Source: Aestuariivita sp. (lineage in GTDB: Bacteria; Pseudomonadota; Alphaproteobacteria; Rhodobacterales; Rhodobacteraceae). Taken from it: a stretch of 32,085 bases of DNA. The stretch's first letter is position 1. Every line of letters begins with the position of its first letter. The notes below the pieces were generated by a model. The model was not told the origin of the DNA. It ran no database searches and was given only the letters and a program-made list of their open reading frames with translations. Below, piece after piece: positions 8,388-18,732 of the stretch. The DNA is taken from NCBI GenBank assembly GCA_026710045.1, contig JAPORU010000097.1:1-32085 (forward strand), given 5' to 3'. Both the position numbers and the translations under genes were made by a program.

Positions 8388-8801
8388 ATGGCAAATATGA
8401 CCGGAAATTCGAGTTGCTTGGCTGTGAGTTGGGGCGTGAGCGCGGTCCTCGGGATTGGAACCGGGGCTGTATTGGGCGTTAATGGCGCCTTAGGCCCTCT
8501 GCTCGCTGTTCTTACGGGGGGCGCGATATGTGTTGCCGTCGGCTTACTCTTCAGTAACCTGATTTGTCAGTCTCAGGATTTTGCGTCATCATCACATTCG
8601 TCATCAAGACATCTTGACCATGCGTCTGGTTTGTCGGAACCGAATCCTTCCACACACGTGTCAAGCGCCGATAGAGCGATTGAAACGTCGCCTCCAAGGT
8701 CGGAAATCACAAGCGCCATTCAGTCGACACAACTCCCCGGAACACAAGAATTAGCGAATCGTAAGGGGCAGTGGCGTTATCAGCCGCCGAGTATGTCGTG
8801 A
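8388..8801 (+). CDS. Hypothetical membrane protein between nuoE and nuoF
   Basis: The 137-residue product is not recognised by name. Residues about 12-57 form two Gly/Ala-rich hydrophobic segments split by a short VNGALG turn, so it is probably a hairpin in the inner membrane. Residues 60-137 are Ser-rich, hydrophilic and apparently disordered. Start ATG 8388 has GGGAG at about 8374-8378. It is flanked by nuoE (77 bp) and a DUF5337-like gene (45 bp) on the same strand, so it is very likely part of the nuo transcript. A role in complex I assembly or stability is a guess from position alone. Confidence 0.7.
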   Translation: MANMTGNSSCLAVSWGVSAVLGIGTGAVLGVNGALGPLLAVLTGGAICVAVGLLFSNLICQSQDFASSSHSSSRHLDHASGLSEPNPSTHVSSADRAIETSPPRSEITSAIQSTQLPGTQELANRKGQWRYQPPSMS

Positions 8802-8846
8802 CGTGACATTCGAGAAAGCGTTGCCCGCATGAGGGTTTGACCGGGT

Positions 8847-9071
8847 ATGATGGATTCGAAAGACCAGAGGATTGCGGCAAAAGGTCGCCATATTGCGTTG
8901 GTGATCGTTCTGACGATGATGGCTTGGCTCATACTGCAATTTCTTGGCAGCAGATTGGGTTTGCCGGGTCGCTATGCGCTCTTGTTTGATTTCGCTGCGC
9001 TTGCCGCCCTCGTCTATGCTGGAATAAATATCCTAAAGTTGCGACGGCTGCAAAGGGAAATGCAGAGGTGA
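8847..9071 (+). CDS. DUF5337-like small membrane protein in the nuo operon
   Basis: This 74-residue protein has two transmembrane helices (about 17-34 and 43-62), joined by [18 protein letters not shown] and ending in a basic tail. The pattern, a short acidic/basic N-terminus with KGRxIALVI and then [12 protein letters not shown], matches my memory of DUF5337 proteins. Those are encoded between nuoE and nuoF in Rhodobacterales. No function is known to me. Start ATG 8847 or 8850. Its stop is 7 nt before the nuoF start and overlaps the nuoF ribosome binding site, which implies coupled expression. Confidence 0.8.
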   Translation: MMDSKDQRIAAKGRHIALVIVLTMMAWLILQFLGSRLGLPGRYALLFDFAALAALVYAGINILKLRRLQREMQR

Positions 9072-9078
9072 TGGACAT

Positions 9079-10380
9079 ATGTTGAAGGATCAGGATCGCA
9101 TCTTTACAAACCTTTACGGTATGTACCAGTCGACACTGGAAGGCGCACGGACGCGCGGTCATTGGGACAAGACGGCTGATCTGATCAAGAAAGGCCGTGA
9201 TTGGATTATTCAAGAAATCAAGGAAAGTGGGCTACGAGGTCGCGGTGGTGCCGGGTTTCCGACGGGTTTGAAATGGTCTTTTATGCCAAAGGAGAGTGAT
9301 GGTCGACCAAGTTATCTGGTGGTGAATGCGGACGAGTCGGAACCGGGGACCTGCAAGGATCGCGAGATTATGCGGCATGAGCCTCACACCTTGATTGAGG
9401 GATGTTTGCTGGCAAGTTTCGCCATGAACGCTCATACATGCTACATCTACATTCGCGGTGAGTATATCCGAGAGCGAGAAGTGCTGCAGCGGGCCATTGA
9501 TGAAGCCTATTTTGCTCGTTTACTGGGCAAGAACGCGGCTGATTCGGGATGGGATTTCGATCTCTTTTTGCATCATGGGGCTGGAGCGTACATTTGCGGT
9601 GAGGAAACGGCCCTGTTGGAGAGTCTTGAGGGCAAAAAAGGTATGCCGAGGATGAAACCACCCTTTCCAGCTGGGGCGGGGTTGTACGGGTGTCCAACGA
9701 CTGTGAATAACGTCGAGTCGATTGCCGTTGTCCCGACCATTTTGAGAAGAGGGGCGGATTGGTTTGCCGGGTTTGGTCGGCCGAACAACACTGGAACGAA
9801 GCTTTTTGCAATCTCCGGTCATGTGAACAATCCTTGTGTGGTCGAAGAATCGATGTCAATTCCCTTTGATGAACTGATCGAGAAGCATTGCGGTGGAATT
9901 CGAGGCGGGTGGGATAACTTGAAGGCGGTGATTCCCGGAGGTGCTTCGGTGCCGTGTGTGCGGGGCGAGCATATGATGAACGCAATCATGGATTTTGATT
10001 ATCTTAGGAATGAGTTGGGATCCGGTCTCGGAACGGCTGCTGTCATCGTCATGGATCAGTCGACCGATATTATTAAGGCAATATGGCGATTGTCGAAGTT
10101 TTATAAGCATGAGAGTTGTGGTCAATGTACTCCATGTCGGGAGGGTACAGGTTGGATGATGCGGGTTATGGAACGTCTCGTGCTCGGTCAGGCTGAGGAT
10201 AGAGAAATCGACATGCTCTTTGAGGTCACAAAGCAAGTCGAGGGGCATACGATTTGTGCGTTGGGTGATGCGGCGGCCTGGCCGATTCAGGGCCTTATCC
10301 GGAATTTCCGTGATGAAATTGAAGATCGTATAAAGAACAAGGACGTGCGCCCGGCATGGGCTGCTGTCGCTGCGGAATAG
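9079..10380 (+). CDS. nuoF: NADH-quinone oxidoreductase subunit F (NADH/FMN site)
   Basis: NuoF (51 kDa) binds NADH and FMN and carries [4Fe-4S] cluster N3; it is where electrons enter complex I. The 433-residue product has the Gly-rich loop [16 protein letters not shown], the flavin-site [14 protein letters not shown], and cluster ligands Cys347, Cys350, Cys353 (ESCGQCTPC) and Cys393 (TICALGD). The length is normal. ATG 9079 has AGAGGTG about 8 nt upstream, overlapping the end of the preceding gene. Confidence 0.97.
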   Translation: MLKDQDRIFTNLYGMYQSTLEGARTRGHWDKTADLIKKGRDWIIQEIKESGLRGRGGAGFPTGLKWSFMPKESDGRPSYLVVNADESEPGTCKDREIMRHEPHTLIEGCLLASFAMNAHTCYIYIRGEYIREREVLQRAIDEAYFARLLGKNAADSGWDFDLFLHHGAGAYICGEETALLESLEGKKGMPRMKPPFPAGAGLYGCPTTVNNVESIAVVPTILRRGADWFAGFGRPNNTGTKLFAISGHVNNPCVVEESMSIPFDELIEKHCGGIRGGWDNLKAVIPGGASVPCVRGEHMMNAIMDFDYLRNELGSGLGTAAVIVMDQSTDIIKAIWRLSKFYKHESCGQCTPCREGTGWMMRVMERLVLGQAEDREIDMLFEVTKQVEGHTICALGDAAAWPIQGLIRNFRDEIEDRIKNKDVRPAWAAVAAE

Positions 10381-10386
10381 TGAATT

Positions 10387-10716
10387 ATGCGCCTGTTTGC
10401 GGTCCTGCTCTGTGTGTCACTGCTTCTGGCGTGTTCGAATGAAGGGGATATGATCTTGTTTGACGGACACGCCTACCAAACTCGAGCCGAGATTACGGAC
10501 CGATCGGACCGTCGTCGTTTCAAGATAACAGTACGCAATCCGGAGGTCTCGTGGATCGGTGCACGTGCAGCGGGTGAATTTGAAGCGATTCGGTATTGTA
10601 TCGGCGCATATGGTACGTCCGAATTGAACTGGTTTTCTGGTTCACATGAAGAAGATCATGACAACGTAGACGATGGCCGGGATCTGGTTCTTTTTGGTGA
10701 GTGTCGGCCCCGATAG
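10387..10716 (+). CDS. Small putative lipoprotein between nuoF and nuoG
   Basis: The 109-residue product begins with a lipoprotein signal peptide, MRLFAVLLCVSLLLAC, with lipobox LLAC and the lipidated Cys at residue 16. The mature part is small and polar, with the notable segment FEAIRYCIGAYG and an acidic stretch near the C-terminus. It starts 6 nt after the nuoF stop, so it is clearly in the operon. I recall related unnamed genes at this place in Rhodobacterales but know no function. The predicted location is the periplasmic face of a membrane. Confidence 0.75.
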   Translation: MRLFAVLLCVSLLLACSNEGDMILFDGHAYQTRAEITDRSDRRRFKITVRNPEVSWIGARAAGEFEAIRYCIGAYGTSELNWFSGSHEEDHDNVDDGRDLVLFGECRPR

Positions 10717-10785
10717 CCGGTTCCATGGATGCAATAGAAATGGGCATAACGATGTCGGTTGATCATGCAGACGTGTTTCAGTGAC

Positions 10786-11235
10786 ATGTCGTCATTGATC
10801 CTGAAGACGACGTTAGAACGAGCGACGCGCGCGTTACGTTTTTTCATATCCACTCTTGTTGCGATTGTCTGTCTTGCATCGATTGCCGCTGCGAGGCCGG
10901 CTTTGAGTGAGATCAAACAATTTGATGACGGACTATTCCATATTGCCGTAGCGAATGTTATTCGCAACAAATGCCCGACCATCGACGGACGCATGCTCCG
11001 GGCGATGAACGTGATGTATCGGTTGAAGCAGGATGTCGAGAAACTTGGCTATAGTTCCGGTGAATTGAACGCGTACATAAAGAGCGATACTGAAAAGAAT
11101 CGAATGAAGGAACGGGGTCACGCTTTTTTTCGTGAACATGGCGTTGATCCAGAGAAACCCCAGGACTTTTGCCGTTTTGGCTACGAAGAAATTGAGAAAC
11201 AAAGCCAAATTGGAATATTGTTGAAAGCAAATTAG
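10786..11235 (+). CDS. DUF5333-like exported protein upstream of nuoG
   Basis: The product has about 149 residues. A basic N-terminus precedes a hydrophobic segment ([20 protein letters not shown]), which looks like a signal peptide or anchor. The mature part has the features I associate with DUF5333: [38 protein letters not shown] and a C-terminal [10 protein letters not shown]. Two Cys (in NKCP and DFCRF) could form a disulfide in the periplasm. The start is uncertain: ATG 10786, ATG 10765 or TTG 10759, none with a clear ribosome binding site. The stop lies 4 nt before nuoG. Function is unknown. Confidence 0.75.
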   Translation: MSSLILKTTLERATRALRFFISTLVAIVCLASIAAARPALSEIKQFDDGLFHIAVANVIRNKCPTIDGRMLRAMNVMYRLKQDVEKLGYSSGELNAYIKSDTEKNRMKERGHAFFREHGVDPEKPQDFCRFGYEEIEKQSQIGILLKAN

Positions 11236-11239
11236 AACG

Positions 11240-13228
11240 ATGTCTGACCTTCACACGTTAATTGTTAATGATAAATCCGTTCAAGTCGAAGGCGCGATGA
11301 CATTGATCCAGGCTTGTGAAGTTGCAGGAATCGAGATTCCACGATTTTGCTATCATGAGCGCCTTTCGATCGCCGGAAATTGTCGCATGTGTCTCGTTGA
11401 AGTGGTTGGTGGTCCACCCAAGCCTGCGGCCTCCTGCGCGATGCAGGTCCGGGATCTTCGCAAGGGTCCGGAAGGAGAACCGGCTCGGATAAAGACCAAT
11501 TCTCCGATGGTAAGGAAGGCCCGCGAAGGTGTGATGGAATTCTTGCTCATAAATCATCCGCTTGATTGCCCAATTTGTGATCAAGGAGGTGAGTGTGATC
11601 TTCAAGATCAGGCTATGAGTTATGGTCTCGACTCCAGCCGATATCAGGAACCCAAGCGGGCGGTCGATGATCTCGATCTGGGGCCATTGGTTGAAACCCA
11701 TATGGTACGCTGCATTTCATGTACGCGTTGTGTACGTTTTACGACGGAAGTTGCGGGTATCGCACAGATGGGCCAGACCGGTCGCGGTGAGGATGCAGAA
11801 ATTACATCGTATCTTGGTGAAACCCTCAACAGCAATTTGCAGGGAAATATCATTGATCTGTGTCCGGTCGGTGCTCTGGTGTCAAAACCTTATGCCTTTA
11901 CGGCACGTCCGTGGGAGCTTACCAAGACGGAGAGCATTGATGTCATGGATGCGCTGTGCTCTGCGATACGTATTGATACCAAAGGTCGTGAAGTGATGCG
12001 TATACTTCCGCGGAATCATGACGGCGTGAATGAAGAGTGGATTTCGGATAAGACACGCTTTGTTTGGGATGGCTTATGTCTTCAACGCCTCGATCGCCCC
12101 TTCGTTCGTGAAAAGGGCAAATTGCAACCGGTTACGTGGGAAGAAGCGCTGGATCGATCGGCGAGGGCGATAAGTGGAGCCAAGAATTTAGTCGGGTTAG
12201 TCGGGAATCTTGCGTCAACCGAAGCGGCCTTTGCGTTAAGGCAGTTGATTGAACGGCAGGGAGGTGATGTTGAGTGCCGAGTTGATGGAGCAAAATTGCC
12301 AATTGGCAATCGTTCCGGATATGTTGGAAGCGCGCAAATTGAGGATATTGATTGTGCAAAGCATATCGTCTTGATTGGATGTGATCCGCGTTCGGAAGCT
12401 CCGGTGTTTAATGCACGTATTCGCAAAGCGTGGTTGGCGGGCTCCCAGGTTGCTCTTGTGGGAAAACGCGTTGAGTTAACGTATGATTACCGGCATTTGG
12501 GTGATGATCGCGATGCTCTCAAGAGTCTGGCTGAGAAGGGGCATTGTGGTGAGATGGAACAGACGAGTGTCGTCATTGTCGGGCAGGCTGCTTTGATAGA
12601 TGCTGATGGTGAGGCGGTGCTCGCCGCTGCAATGACCGTTGCGGAGCAAACACAATCGAAATTAATGATTCTGCATACGGCTGCTGGTCGTGTTGGAGCG
12701 ATGGATATCGGCGCCGTAACAGACAAGGGTCTTGCCATTTTGACGGACGCTGATGTCATTTTCGACCTCGGAGCCGATGAAACTGAATATGGTTCGGATT
12801 CTTTTGTCATCTATCAGGGCAGTCATGGTGACCGGGGCGCACATCGGGCGGACATCATTCTACCTGCGGCTTGTTATACCGAGGAAAATGGTACGTTTGT
12901 GAATACGGAAGGTCGACCGCAATATGCGTTTCGTGCAAATTTTCCACCAGGCGATGCAAAGGAGAACTGGGCCATTCTAAGAGCTTTGTCGGCCAAGTTG
13001 GGTGCGCCTCAGAGCTGGGATGGTCTGTCCGGGCTGCGAACTGAGATGATTGCGGAGGTTCCGCATTTGGCATGGATTGATGAAGTGCCGGAAAATGAGT
13101 GGCAGCGTGTCCCTCAGGGAGAACTTATGCAGGGTCAATTTGGAACGGCGATTGAAGACTTCTATCTCTCCAATCCGATTGCACGGGCCAGCCCGCTCAT
13201 GGCTCAATTGTCGGCGTTGTCCCGTTGA
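11240..13228 (+). CDS. nuoG: NADH-quinone oxidoreductase subunit G
   Basis: NuoG (75 kDa) carries the chain of FeS clusters between NuoF and the quinone end. The 662-residue product shows the [2Fe-2S] ligands Cys37, Cys48, Cys51 and Cys66. The His-ligated cluster is His106, Cys110, Cys113, Cys119 ([14 protein letters not shown]). A further [4Fe-4S] set is Cys158, Cys161, Cys164 and Cys208 (DLCPVGAL). The rest is the degenerate molybdopterin-oxidoreductase-like domain without a cofactor. The additional N7 cluster Cys motif of some bacteria is not seen. Length is normal for alphaproteobacteria. Confidence 0.97.
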   Translation: MSDLHTLIVNDKSVQVEGAMTLIQACEVAGIEIPRFCYHERLSIAGNCRMCLVEVVGGPPKPAASCAMQVRDLRKGPEGEPARIKTNSPMVRKAREGVMEFLLINHPLDCPICDQGGECDLQDQAMSYGLDSSRYQEPKRAVDDLDLGPLVETHMVRCISCTRCVRFTTEVAGIAQMGQTGRGEDAEITSYLGETLNSNLQGNIIDLCPVGALVSKPYAFTARPWELTKTESIDVMDALCSAIRIDTKGREVMRILPRNHDGVNEEWISDKTRFVWDGLCLQRLDRPFVREKGKLQPVTWEEALDRSARAISGAKNLVGLVGNLASTEAAFALRQLIERQGGDVECRVDGAKLPIGNRSGYVGSAQIEDIDCAKHIVLIGCDPRSEAPVFNARIRKAWLAGSQVALVGKRVELTYDYRHLGDDRDALKSLAEKGHCGEMEQTSVVIVGQAALIDADGEAVLAAAMTVAEQTQSKLMILHTAAGRVGAMDIGAVTDKGLAILTDADVIFDLGADETEYGSDSFVIYQGSHGDRGAHRADIILPAACYTEENGTFVNTEGRPQYAFRANFPPGDAKENWAILRALSAKLGAPQSWDGLSGLRTEMIAEVPHLAWIDEVPENEWQRVPQGELMQGQFGTAIEDFYLSNPIARASPLMAQLSALSR

Positions 13229-13376
13229 TGTTCATGAATGAATGATTGACCCGAGCGTACATGTGGTCTGAAATTGTGGACGAGAATGAGCAACAGCGCC
13301 ACTTCCTGGGATGGCGATCATGATACAGGATCCAACGGTGTGATGAACAGACAGCAAATCTATGGTGCGGGCACCG

Positions 13377-14408
13377 ATGGCTGATTTTTTGGTCACACCG
13401 GCCGGTATTGCAATTCTGATGATCGCGCAAATCCTGGCGATTATTGCGTTCGTTATGATTTCGTTGATTTTCCTTGTTTACGGAGATCGCAAGATTTGGG
13501 CTGCGGTTCAGATGCGCCGAGGCCCAAATGTTGTTGGAACATTTGGTGTGTTGCAGTCGGTGGCGGATGTTCTGAAGTATGTCTTCAAAGAGGTGATCAT
13601 TCCGGCGGGTGCGGACAAGACGGTATTTCTGTTGGCACCGATGATTTCTTTCGTGTTGGCACTCTTGGCCTGGTCCGTTATTCCGTTCAACGACGGATGG
13701 GTTCTCGCGGATATTAACGTCGCTCTTCTCTTTGTTTTCGCGATTTCATCTCTGGAAGTGTATGGTGTCATTATGGGAGGGTGGGCGTCGAACTCAAAGT
13801 ATCCTTTTTTGGGAAGTCTGAGATCGGCCGCGCAGATGATTTCCTATGAGGTGTCGATTGGGTTGATCATTATCGGTGTAATCATCTCGACCGGTAGCAT
13901 GAATCTCGGAGCAATCGTTCACGCGCAAGATACGTCATATGGGTTCTTCGGCTGGTATTGGCTACCCCATCTTCCAATGGTGTTTCTCTTCTTCATTAGC
14001 GCATTAGCCGAAACAAATCGACCGCCCTTTGATCTCCCCGAAGCGGAGTCAGAGCTCGTAGCGGGGTATCAGGTCGAGTATTCTTCGACGCCGTTCCTGT
14101 TGTTCATGGCCGGAGAATATGTCGCGATTTTTCTCATGTGTGCGTTGACAAGTTTGTTGTTTTTTGGTGGTTGGTTGTCTCCCATCCCGGGCGTAGCGGA
14201 TGGGCCGCATTGGATGATTGCCAAAATGCTGTTTTTCTTTTTTCTTTTTGCAATGGTTAAGGCGATTACACCCCGTTATCGGTATGACCAGTTGATGCGC
14301 CTTGGATGGAAGGTATTTTTACCGTTTTCGTTGGCTTGGGTTGTTTTTGCGGCTTTCGCCGCGCGATTCGACTGGTTTTGGGGCGGTTTTGCCCGTTGGC
14401 CGGTGTAA
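13377..14408 (+). CDS. nuoH: NADH-quinone oxidoreductase subunit H
   Basis: NuoH (ND1) is the membrane subunit that joins the peripheral and membrane arms and forms the quinone entry channel. The product has about eight hydrophobic helices. Conserved motifs include [54 protein letters not shown] and [14 protein letters not shown]. Start ATG 13377 gives MADFL, as in relatives I remember; ATG 13362 would add five residues. Neither has a strong ribosome binding site. A 130-150 bp gap separates it from nuoG. Confidence 0.96.
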   Translation: MADFLVTPAGIAILMIAQILAIIAFVMISLIFLVYGDRKIWAAVQMRRGPNVVGTFGVLQSVADVLKYVFKEVIIPAGADKTVFLLAPMISFVLALLAWSVIPFNDGWVLADINVALLFVFAISSLEVYGVIMGGWASNSKYPFLGSLRSAAQMISYEVSIGLIIIGVIISTGSMNLGAIVHAQDTSYGFFGWYWLPHLPMVFLFFISALAETNRPPFDLPEAESELVAGYQVEYSSTPFLLFMAGEYVAIFLMCALTSLLFFGGWLSPIPGVADGPHWMIAKMLFFFFLFAMVKAITPRYRYDQLMRLGWKVFLPFSLAWVVFAAFAARFDWFWGGFARWPV

Positions 14409-14521
14409 GCGGATGGCATTTCGCTGTCACCTTCGGTATTGTGCACGGAAATTGCAGTCCTGTTGTTTGTTGTATAGGATGTCAGGTCATGCTCAAGATT
14501 GGTGCATGAAGGGTTTTCGCT

Positions 14522-15016
14522 ATGGCTCAAATTGATTACTTGCGTGCAACAAAGTACTTTTTTCTGGTTGATTTTCTCAAAGGTATGCGTTTGGGGCTCA
14601 AGTATTTTTTTTCTCCGAAGGCGACGGTAAATTATCCGCATGAAAAGGGGACTTTGAGTCCACGATTTCGTGGCGAACATGCCTTGCGACGATACCCGAA
14701 TGGTGAAGAGCGTTGCATTGCGTGTAAGCTTTGCGAAGCGATTTGTCCGGCGCAAGCGATCACGATTGACGCCGAACCCCGCGAAGATGGTTCACGTCGA
14801 ACGACGCGTTATGATATCGATATGACAAAGTGCATTTATTGTGGATTTTGTCAGGAAGCTTGTCCGGTTGATGCCATTGTTGAAGGGCCGAATTTTGAGT
14901 TCGCGACCGAAACGCGCGAGGAGTTGTTCTATGACAAGGAAAAACTTTTAGCCAATGGGGAACGGTGGGAAGTTGAGATTGCCCGAAATCTCGAGATGGA
15001 TGCACCTTATCGATGA
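14522..15016 (+). CDS. nuoI: NADH-quinone oxidoreductase subunit I (2x[4Fe-4S])
   Basis: NuoI (TYKY) holds clusters N6a and N6b, which relay electrons to N2. The 164-residue product has two ferredoxin motifs: Cys65, 68, 71, 75 ([12 protein letters not shown]) and Cys104, 107, 110, 114 ([12 protein letters not shown]). The N-terminal amphipathic region that anchors it to the membrane is present. It starts 113 bp after nuoH, and its stop overlaps the next gene's start by 4 nt (ATGA). Confidence 0.97.
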   Translation: MAQIDYLRATKYFFLVDFLKGMRLGLKYFFSPKATVNYPHEKGTLSPRFRGEHALRRYPNGEERCIACKLCEAICPAQAITIDAEPREDGSRRTTRYDIDMTKCIYCGFCQEACPVDAIVEGPNFEFATETREELFYDKEKLLANGERWEVEIARNLEMDAPYR

Positions 15017-15411
15017 TTGATGCGCCACCAAATCCCTTTCAAGTGATGCTTCAGCAGGCCCAAGAGATGGCGCGCGTCCTGAATCCGGCTTTGGAGTCCC
15101 TGAATCCGAAAGATTTTGAAAATCTTTGGCCAACGATGCCCAAGGATGTGATGGAATTCTGGTTTGGAAAAACGATCAATAAGGATGGCCTTGATGCGAA
15201 GACACGGCTCTTCATCACATTGGCGGGTCTGACATGCCAAGGAGCTCAGGCCGATATGGCGATACGTCAGACCGTTCGACATCTGTTGGAAGCGGAGGCG
15301 ACCAAGCAAGAGATCCTTGAAGCCATTGGACAAATGACGGCGTTCGCGGGTGTTCCAGCCGTAACACGTGCGTTATCTTTGGCGCAGGAAGTGGTGGGAG
15401 ATGAGCCGTGA
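15013..15411 (+). CDS. Carboxymuconolactone decarboxylase-family protein in the nuo operon
   Basis: The 132-residue product matches the CMD/AhpD fold family: [17 protein letters not shown], then a helical region ending in [20 protein letters not shown]. Redox-active members carry CxxC; here only one Cys is present (TCQGA), so thiol peroxidase activity is unlikely. The family is functionally diverse and the true role is unknown. The gene overlaps nuoI upstream and nuoJ downstream by 4 nt each (ATGA and GTGA), so it is translated as part of the complex I operon. The position is conserved in Rhodobacterales as far as I remember, hinting at a link with complex I. Confidence 0.85.
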   Translation: MIDAPPNPFQVMLQQAQEMARVLNPALESLNPKDFENLWPTMPKDVMEFWFGKTINKDGLDAKTRLFITLAGLTCQGAQADMAIRQTVRHLLEAEATKQEILEAIGQMTAFAGVPAVTRALSLAQEVVGDEP

Positions 15412-16010
15412 GCGACTGGGTATTTTACCTTTTTGCACTCAGTGTCTTGATGGGTGGTTTTTTCACGGTTGTAAGCCGCAATCCTGTTCATTCGGTTTTA
15501 TGGTTGATTTTGTCGTTTTTGTCAACGTCGGGTCTTTTTGTCTTGTTGGGAGCTGAGTTCGTCGCAATGCTCTTGATTATTGTATACGTTGGTGCTGTGG
15601 CGGTCTTGTTCTTGTTTGTTGTGATGATGTTGGATGTTGATTTTGCTGCTCTGAAAGCCGAAATGGCAAAATATATGCCGTTGGCCTTGTTGATCGCGGT
15701 GATCCTATTGATGCAGTTTGTCATGGCTTTCGGCGCATGGGAGTCCAACGCCGCAGCGCAGAGTTTGCGTGCTCAGATAACCTTGGAACAGTATCACAAC
15801 ACGGAAGCTCTGGGGCTTATTCTCTATGATCAGTATTTCTTGTTGTTTCAGCTTGCGGGCTTGATACTGCTTGTGGCGATGATTGGTGCTATTGTGCTGA
15901 CTCTGCGCCATCGTCAGGAAATCAAACGCCAGGATATCCTCGCGCAGATGTATCGTGATCCGGCTCACGCACTGGAACTTAGAGATGTCAAGCCGGGGCA
16001 AGGGCTTTAA
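15408..16010 (+). CDS. nuoJ: NADH-quinone oxidoreductase subunit J
   Basis: NuoJ (ND6) is a membrane subunit with five helices, including one with a pi-bulge that matters for coupling electron transfer to proton pumping. The 200-residue product shows the family pattern [11 protein letters not shown], then [26 protein letters not shown]. Start GTG 15408 has GGGAG 7 nt upstream and overlaps the previous gene by 4 nt. The C-terminus is a short polar tail. Confidence 0.96.
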   Translation: MSDWVFYLFALSVLMGGFFTVVSRNPVHSVLWLILSFLSTSGLFVLLGAEFVAMLLIIVYVGAVAVLFLFVVMMLDVDFAALKAEMAKYMPLALLIAVILLMQFVMAFGAWESNAAAQSLRAQITLEQYHNTEALGLILYDQYFLLFQLAGLILLVAMIGAIVLTLRHRQEIKRQDILAQMYRDPAHALELRDVKPGQGL

Positions 16011-16128
16011 GGTGAACCAAGAGCCGTTCAGGGTCGTGCGTTCGGTAGAGTGCAGACCGCGGTTACTGTGTTGGGCCGGTCAGCTGTGTCGCGAGCGTCG
16101 TTTTTCTTGTTTGGCAAAGGTGTAAGGA

Positions 16129-16251
16129 ATGTTTGCATCGTCTGACGAGATCTGTCGCGTGAAACTATTGGCGCTGGGTATCAAGGACGCTGAATGCGGT
16201 TGGATTCCGAGGGCTGGTTCCGTGAGTGGACTCAGGCTGGGACGAAAGTGA
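16129..16251 (+). CDS. Possible 40-residue small protein before nuoK
   Basis: An ATG-initiated 40-codon open frame lies in the 245-bp gap between nuoJ and nuoK. AGGTG is 6 nt upstream of the start, and the stop lies 4 nt before the nuoK ATG. A second, 37-codon frame starting at GTG 16012 directly follows nuoJ. Neither peptide is recognised. They may be real coupled leader-like genes, remnants of a lost gene, or chance. Confidence 0.22.
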   Translation: MFASSDEICRVKLLALGIKDAECGWIPRAGSVSGLRLGRK

Positions 16252-16255
16252 TCAC

Positions 16256-16561
16256 ATGGTTGGTTTGGAACATTATCTAACGGTTGCAGCCACACTTTTT
16301 GTTATCGGCGTCTTTGGTCTTTTTCTGAATCGAAAGAATGTGATCATTTTGTTGATGAGCATCGAATTGATGTTGTTGGCTGTGAACATTAATCTGGTGG
16401 CTTTCTCAGCTTTTCTGGGTGACTTGGTTGGACAGGTCTTTACGTTGTTTGTCTTGACTGTGGCGGCCGCAGAAGCGGCGATCGGACTCGCAATCCTCGT
16501 TTGTTTCTTTCGAAATCGCGGCACGATTGCTGTTGAAGATGCAAACGTCATGAAGGGGTAA
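16256..16561 (+). CDS. nuoK: NADH-quinone oxidoreductase subunit K
   Basis: NuoK (ND4L) is a small three-helix subunit next to the first antiporter-like subunit. ATG 16256 gives 101 residues, exactly the usual length. The conserved Glu residues of helices 2 and 3 are visible in [13 protein letters not shown] and [12 protein letters not shown], and they form part of the proton path. A GTG at 16226 in frame would add ten unconserved residues and is rejected as the start. Confidence 0.96.
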   Translation: MVGLEHYLTVAATLFVIGVFGLFLNRKNVIILLMSIELMLLAVNINLVAFSAFLGDLVGQVFTLFVLTVAAAEAAIGLAILVCFFRNRGTIAVEDANVMKG

Positions 16562-16567
16562 GGGGTC

Positions 16568-18730
16568 TTGGAGAGTTTTGTTCTCTTTGCTCCGCTGGTC
16601 GGTGCGATTATCTGTGGCTTTACATGGAAGATCATCGGCGAGGTTGTTGCACAGTGTGTGGCGACCGGGTTGCTTTTTCTGGCGGCTTTTTTGAGTTGGG
16701 TCATTTTCCTGACGCTTGACCCAGGCGCCCATGAGTTGGGCTACTACAATGTATCGATTCTGCGATGGATTGAGAGCGGTACGCTGAGCACCGACTGGGC
16801 TATTCGTATGGATCGTTTGACGGCCATCATGCTTGTGGTCATTACCACGGTATCGAGTCTCGTTCACCTTTACAGTTTTGGCTACATGGCGCATGATCCG
16901 CATTGGAGCGAAGGGGAAAGTTATAAGCCACGCTTCTTCGCATATTTGAGCTTCTTTACCTTCGCGATGTTGATGTTGGTAACCGCCGATAATCTGGTCC
17001 AGATGTTTTTTGGCTGGGAAGGTGTCGGCCTCGCATCTTACCTGCTGATTGGTTTCTACTATCGTAAGCTCTCGGCTAACGCCGCGGCAATTAAGGCTTT
17101 CGTCGTCAACCGTGTGGGTGACTTTGGATTTGGTCTGGGGATTTTTGCGTTATTTTTTCTTGTCGATTCGGTCTATTTTTCGGATATTTTTGCAGCAGCG
17201 CCCGTTCTTGCTGAGACCAAGATTGCGTTCTTGTGGACAAGCTGGAGCGCTATTGAACTGGTATGTTTCTTGTTGTTTGTCGGAGCAATGGGAAAGTCCG
17301 CGCAACTGATCCTGCATACCTGGTTGCCGGATGCAATGGAAGGACCGACACCGGTTTCCGCTTTGATTCATGCCGCGACAATGGTGACTGCCGGAGTTTT
17401 CTTGGTATGTCGTATGTCACCGTTAATGGAATTCGCGCCAAATGCCACCGCATTTATTACATTTCTCGGAGTTGCAACGGCGTTTTTTGCGGCGACGGTC
17501 GGGCTTGTACAGACCGATATCAAGCGCGTTATTGCCTACTCAACCTGCTCTCAGCTGGGATATATGTTTGTCGCAGCAGGCGTGGGAATGTATTCTGCGG
17601 CCATGTTTCATCTCTTTACACATGCGTTTTTCAAGGCGATGCTTTTCTTGGGTGCTGGATCCGTGATTCATGCGATGCATCATGAACAAGATATGATGAA
17701 ATACGGTGGATTACGTCGGGTGATTCCCTATACTTTTTGGGCAATGATGATTGGAACGTTCGCGATCACCGGTGTCGGCGTTCCCGTTTGGATCTTTACG
17801 TTCGGTGAAATTCCAGTTGGATTTGCGGGCTTCCAGTCCAAGGATGCTATCATTGAGAGTACCTACGCGGCGGGGTCGTCTTTTGGGTTTTGGGCACTTG
17901 TGATTGCCGCCTTGTTCACCAGCTTTTATTCTTGGCGACTTATGTTTCTGACGTTTTTTGGACACGCGCGTGGAAGCAAGGATACCTATGAGCGCGCGCA
18001 TGAAAGCCCTGCGTCCATGCTGGTCCCGTTGGGAGTCCTTGCGATTGGATCCATTTTCTCGGGAATGGTCTGGTATCAATCCTACTTTGGTCATGTTGAT
18101 TATGTTGCCAAATTCTACGGAATCACCTTTACCGAGTTATCGGAGAGCGGTCATCTGGAGTCGCATGAAGGTGACATAAGCGCTGACTCCGATAAGGTCG
18201 GCGCGCATCATGGGCCTGTTGGATCAGGAGATAGCGAGAGACATGCGGCAGAGCATCATGACATATTTTCTGGACAACCGGGTGAGGGTGGGTTGTATTT
18301 TAGTCCTGGGAACACTCTACTGAATGACGCTCATGCCGTTCCGAATTGGGTGAAGACATCTCCGTTTATGGCCATGGTGGTCGGGTTTATTTTTGCCTAC
18401 TGGTTTTATGTCTTGGCGCCCGATTTACCGCGCCGTCTCGCACAAAACCAACGTCCACTCTATCTGTTCCTGAAGAATAAATGGTATTTTGATGAAGCGT
18501 ATACGTTTATTTTTGTTAAACCTGCTCTTTCGCTCGGTCGCGTCTTCTGGCGTCGGGGTGACGGGAGCTTAATTGACGGTACGATCAATGGGATCGCTAT
18601 GGGAATCATCCCGACTCTGACTCGCTTTGCGAGCCGTGCACAATCTGGTTACATTTTTACTTATGCTTTCTGGATGGTTGTTGGTATCGCAGTTTTGATC
18701 ACCTGGATGTCGATTAGCAGTGGAGGGTAG
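16568..18730 (+). CDS. nuoL: NADH-quinone oxidoreductase subunit L
   Basis: NuoL (ND5) is the distal antiporter-like proton-pumping subunit with the long lateral helix. The 720-residue product includes [42 protein letters not shown] and [16 protein letters not shown], which contain the proton-channel Lys and His residues. The start is TTG 16568, supported by GAAGGGG (16552-16558) 9 nt upstream and by the typical N-terminus [14 protein letters not shown] His-rich polar loop (about residues 529-566, seven His) precedes the last helices. Confidence 0.96.
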   Translation: MESFVLFAPLVGAIICGFTWKIIGEVVAQCVATGLLFLAAFLSWVIFLTLDPGAHELGYYNVSILRWIESGTLSTDWAIRMDRLTAIMLVVITTVSSLVHLYSFGYMAHDPHWSEGESYKPRFFAYLSFFTFAMLMLVTADNLVQMFFGWEGVGLASYLLIGFYYRKLSANAAAIKAFVVNRVGDFGFGLGIFALFFLVDSVYFSDIFAAAPVLAETKIAFLWTSWSAIELVCFLLFVGAMGKSAQLILHTWLPDAMEGPTPVSALIHAATMVTAGVFLVCRMSPLMEFAPNATAFITFLGVATAFFAATVGLVQTDIKRVIAYSTCSQLGYMFVAAGVGMYSAAMFHLFTHAFFKAMLFLGAGSVIHAMHHEQDMMKYGGLRRVIPYTFWAMMIGTFAITGVGVPVWIFTFGEIPVGFAGFQSKDAIIESTYAAGSSFGFWALVIAALFTSFYSWRLMFLTFFGHARGSKDTYERAHESPASMLVPLGVLAIGSIFSGMVWYQSYFGHVDYVAKFYGITFTELSESGHLESHEGDISADSDKVGAHHGPVGSGDSERHAAEHHDIFSGQPGEGGLYFSPGNTLLNDAHAVPNWVKTSPFMAMVVGFIFAYWFYVLAPDLPRRLAQNQRPLYLFLKNKWYFDEAYTFIFVKPALSLGRVFWRRGDGSLIDGTINGIAMGIIPTLTRFASRAQSGYIFTYAFWMVVGIAVLITWMSISSGG

Positions 18731-18732
18731 TT

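Noticed and set aside
9368-9985. 205-codon minus-strand frame opposite nuoF
   Set aside because: Shadow of a certain gene in a reverse frame, rich in Arg, Pro and Ser without domain features.
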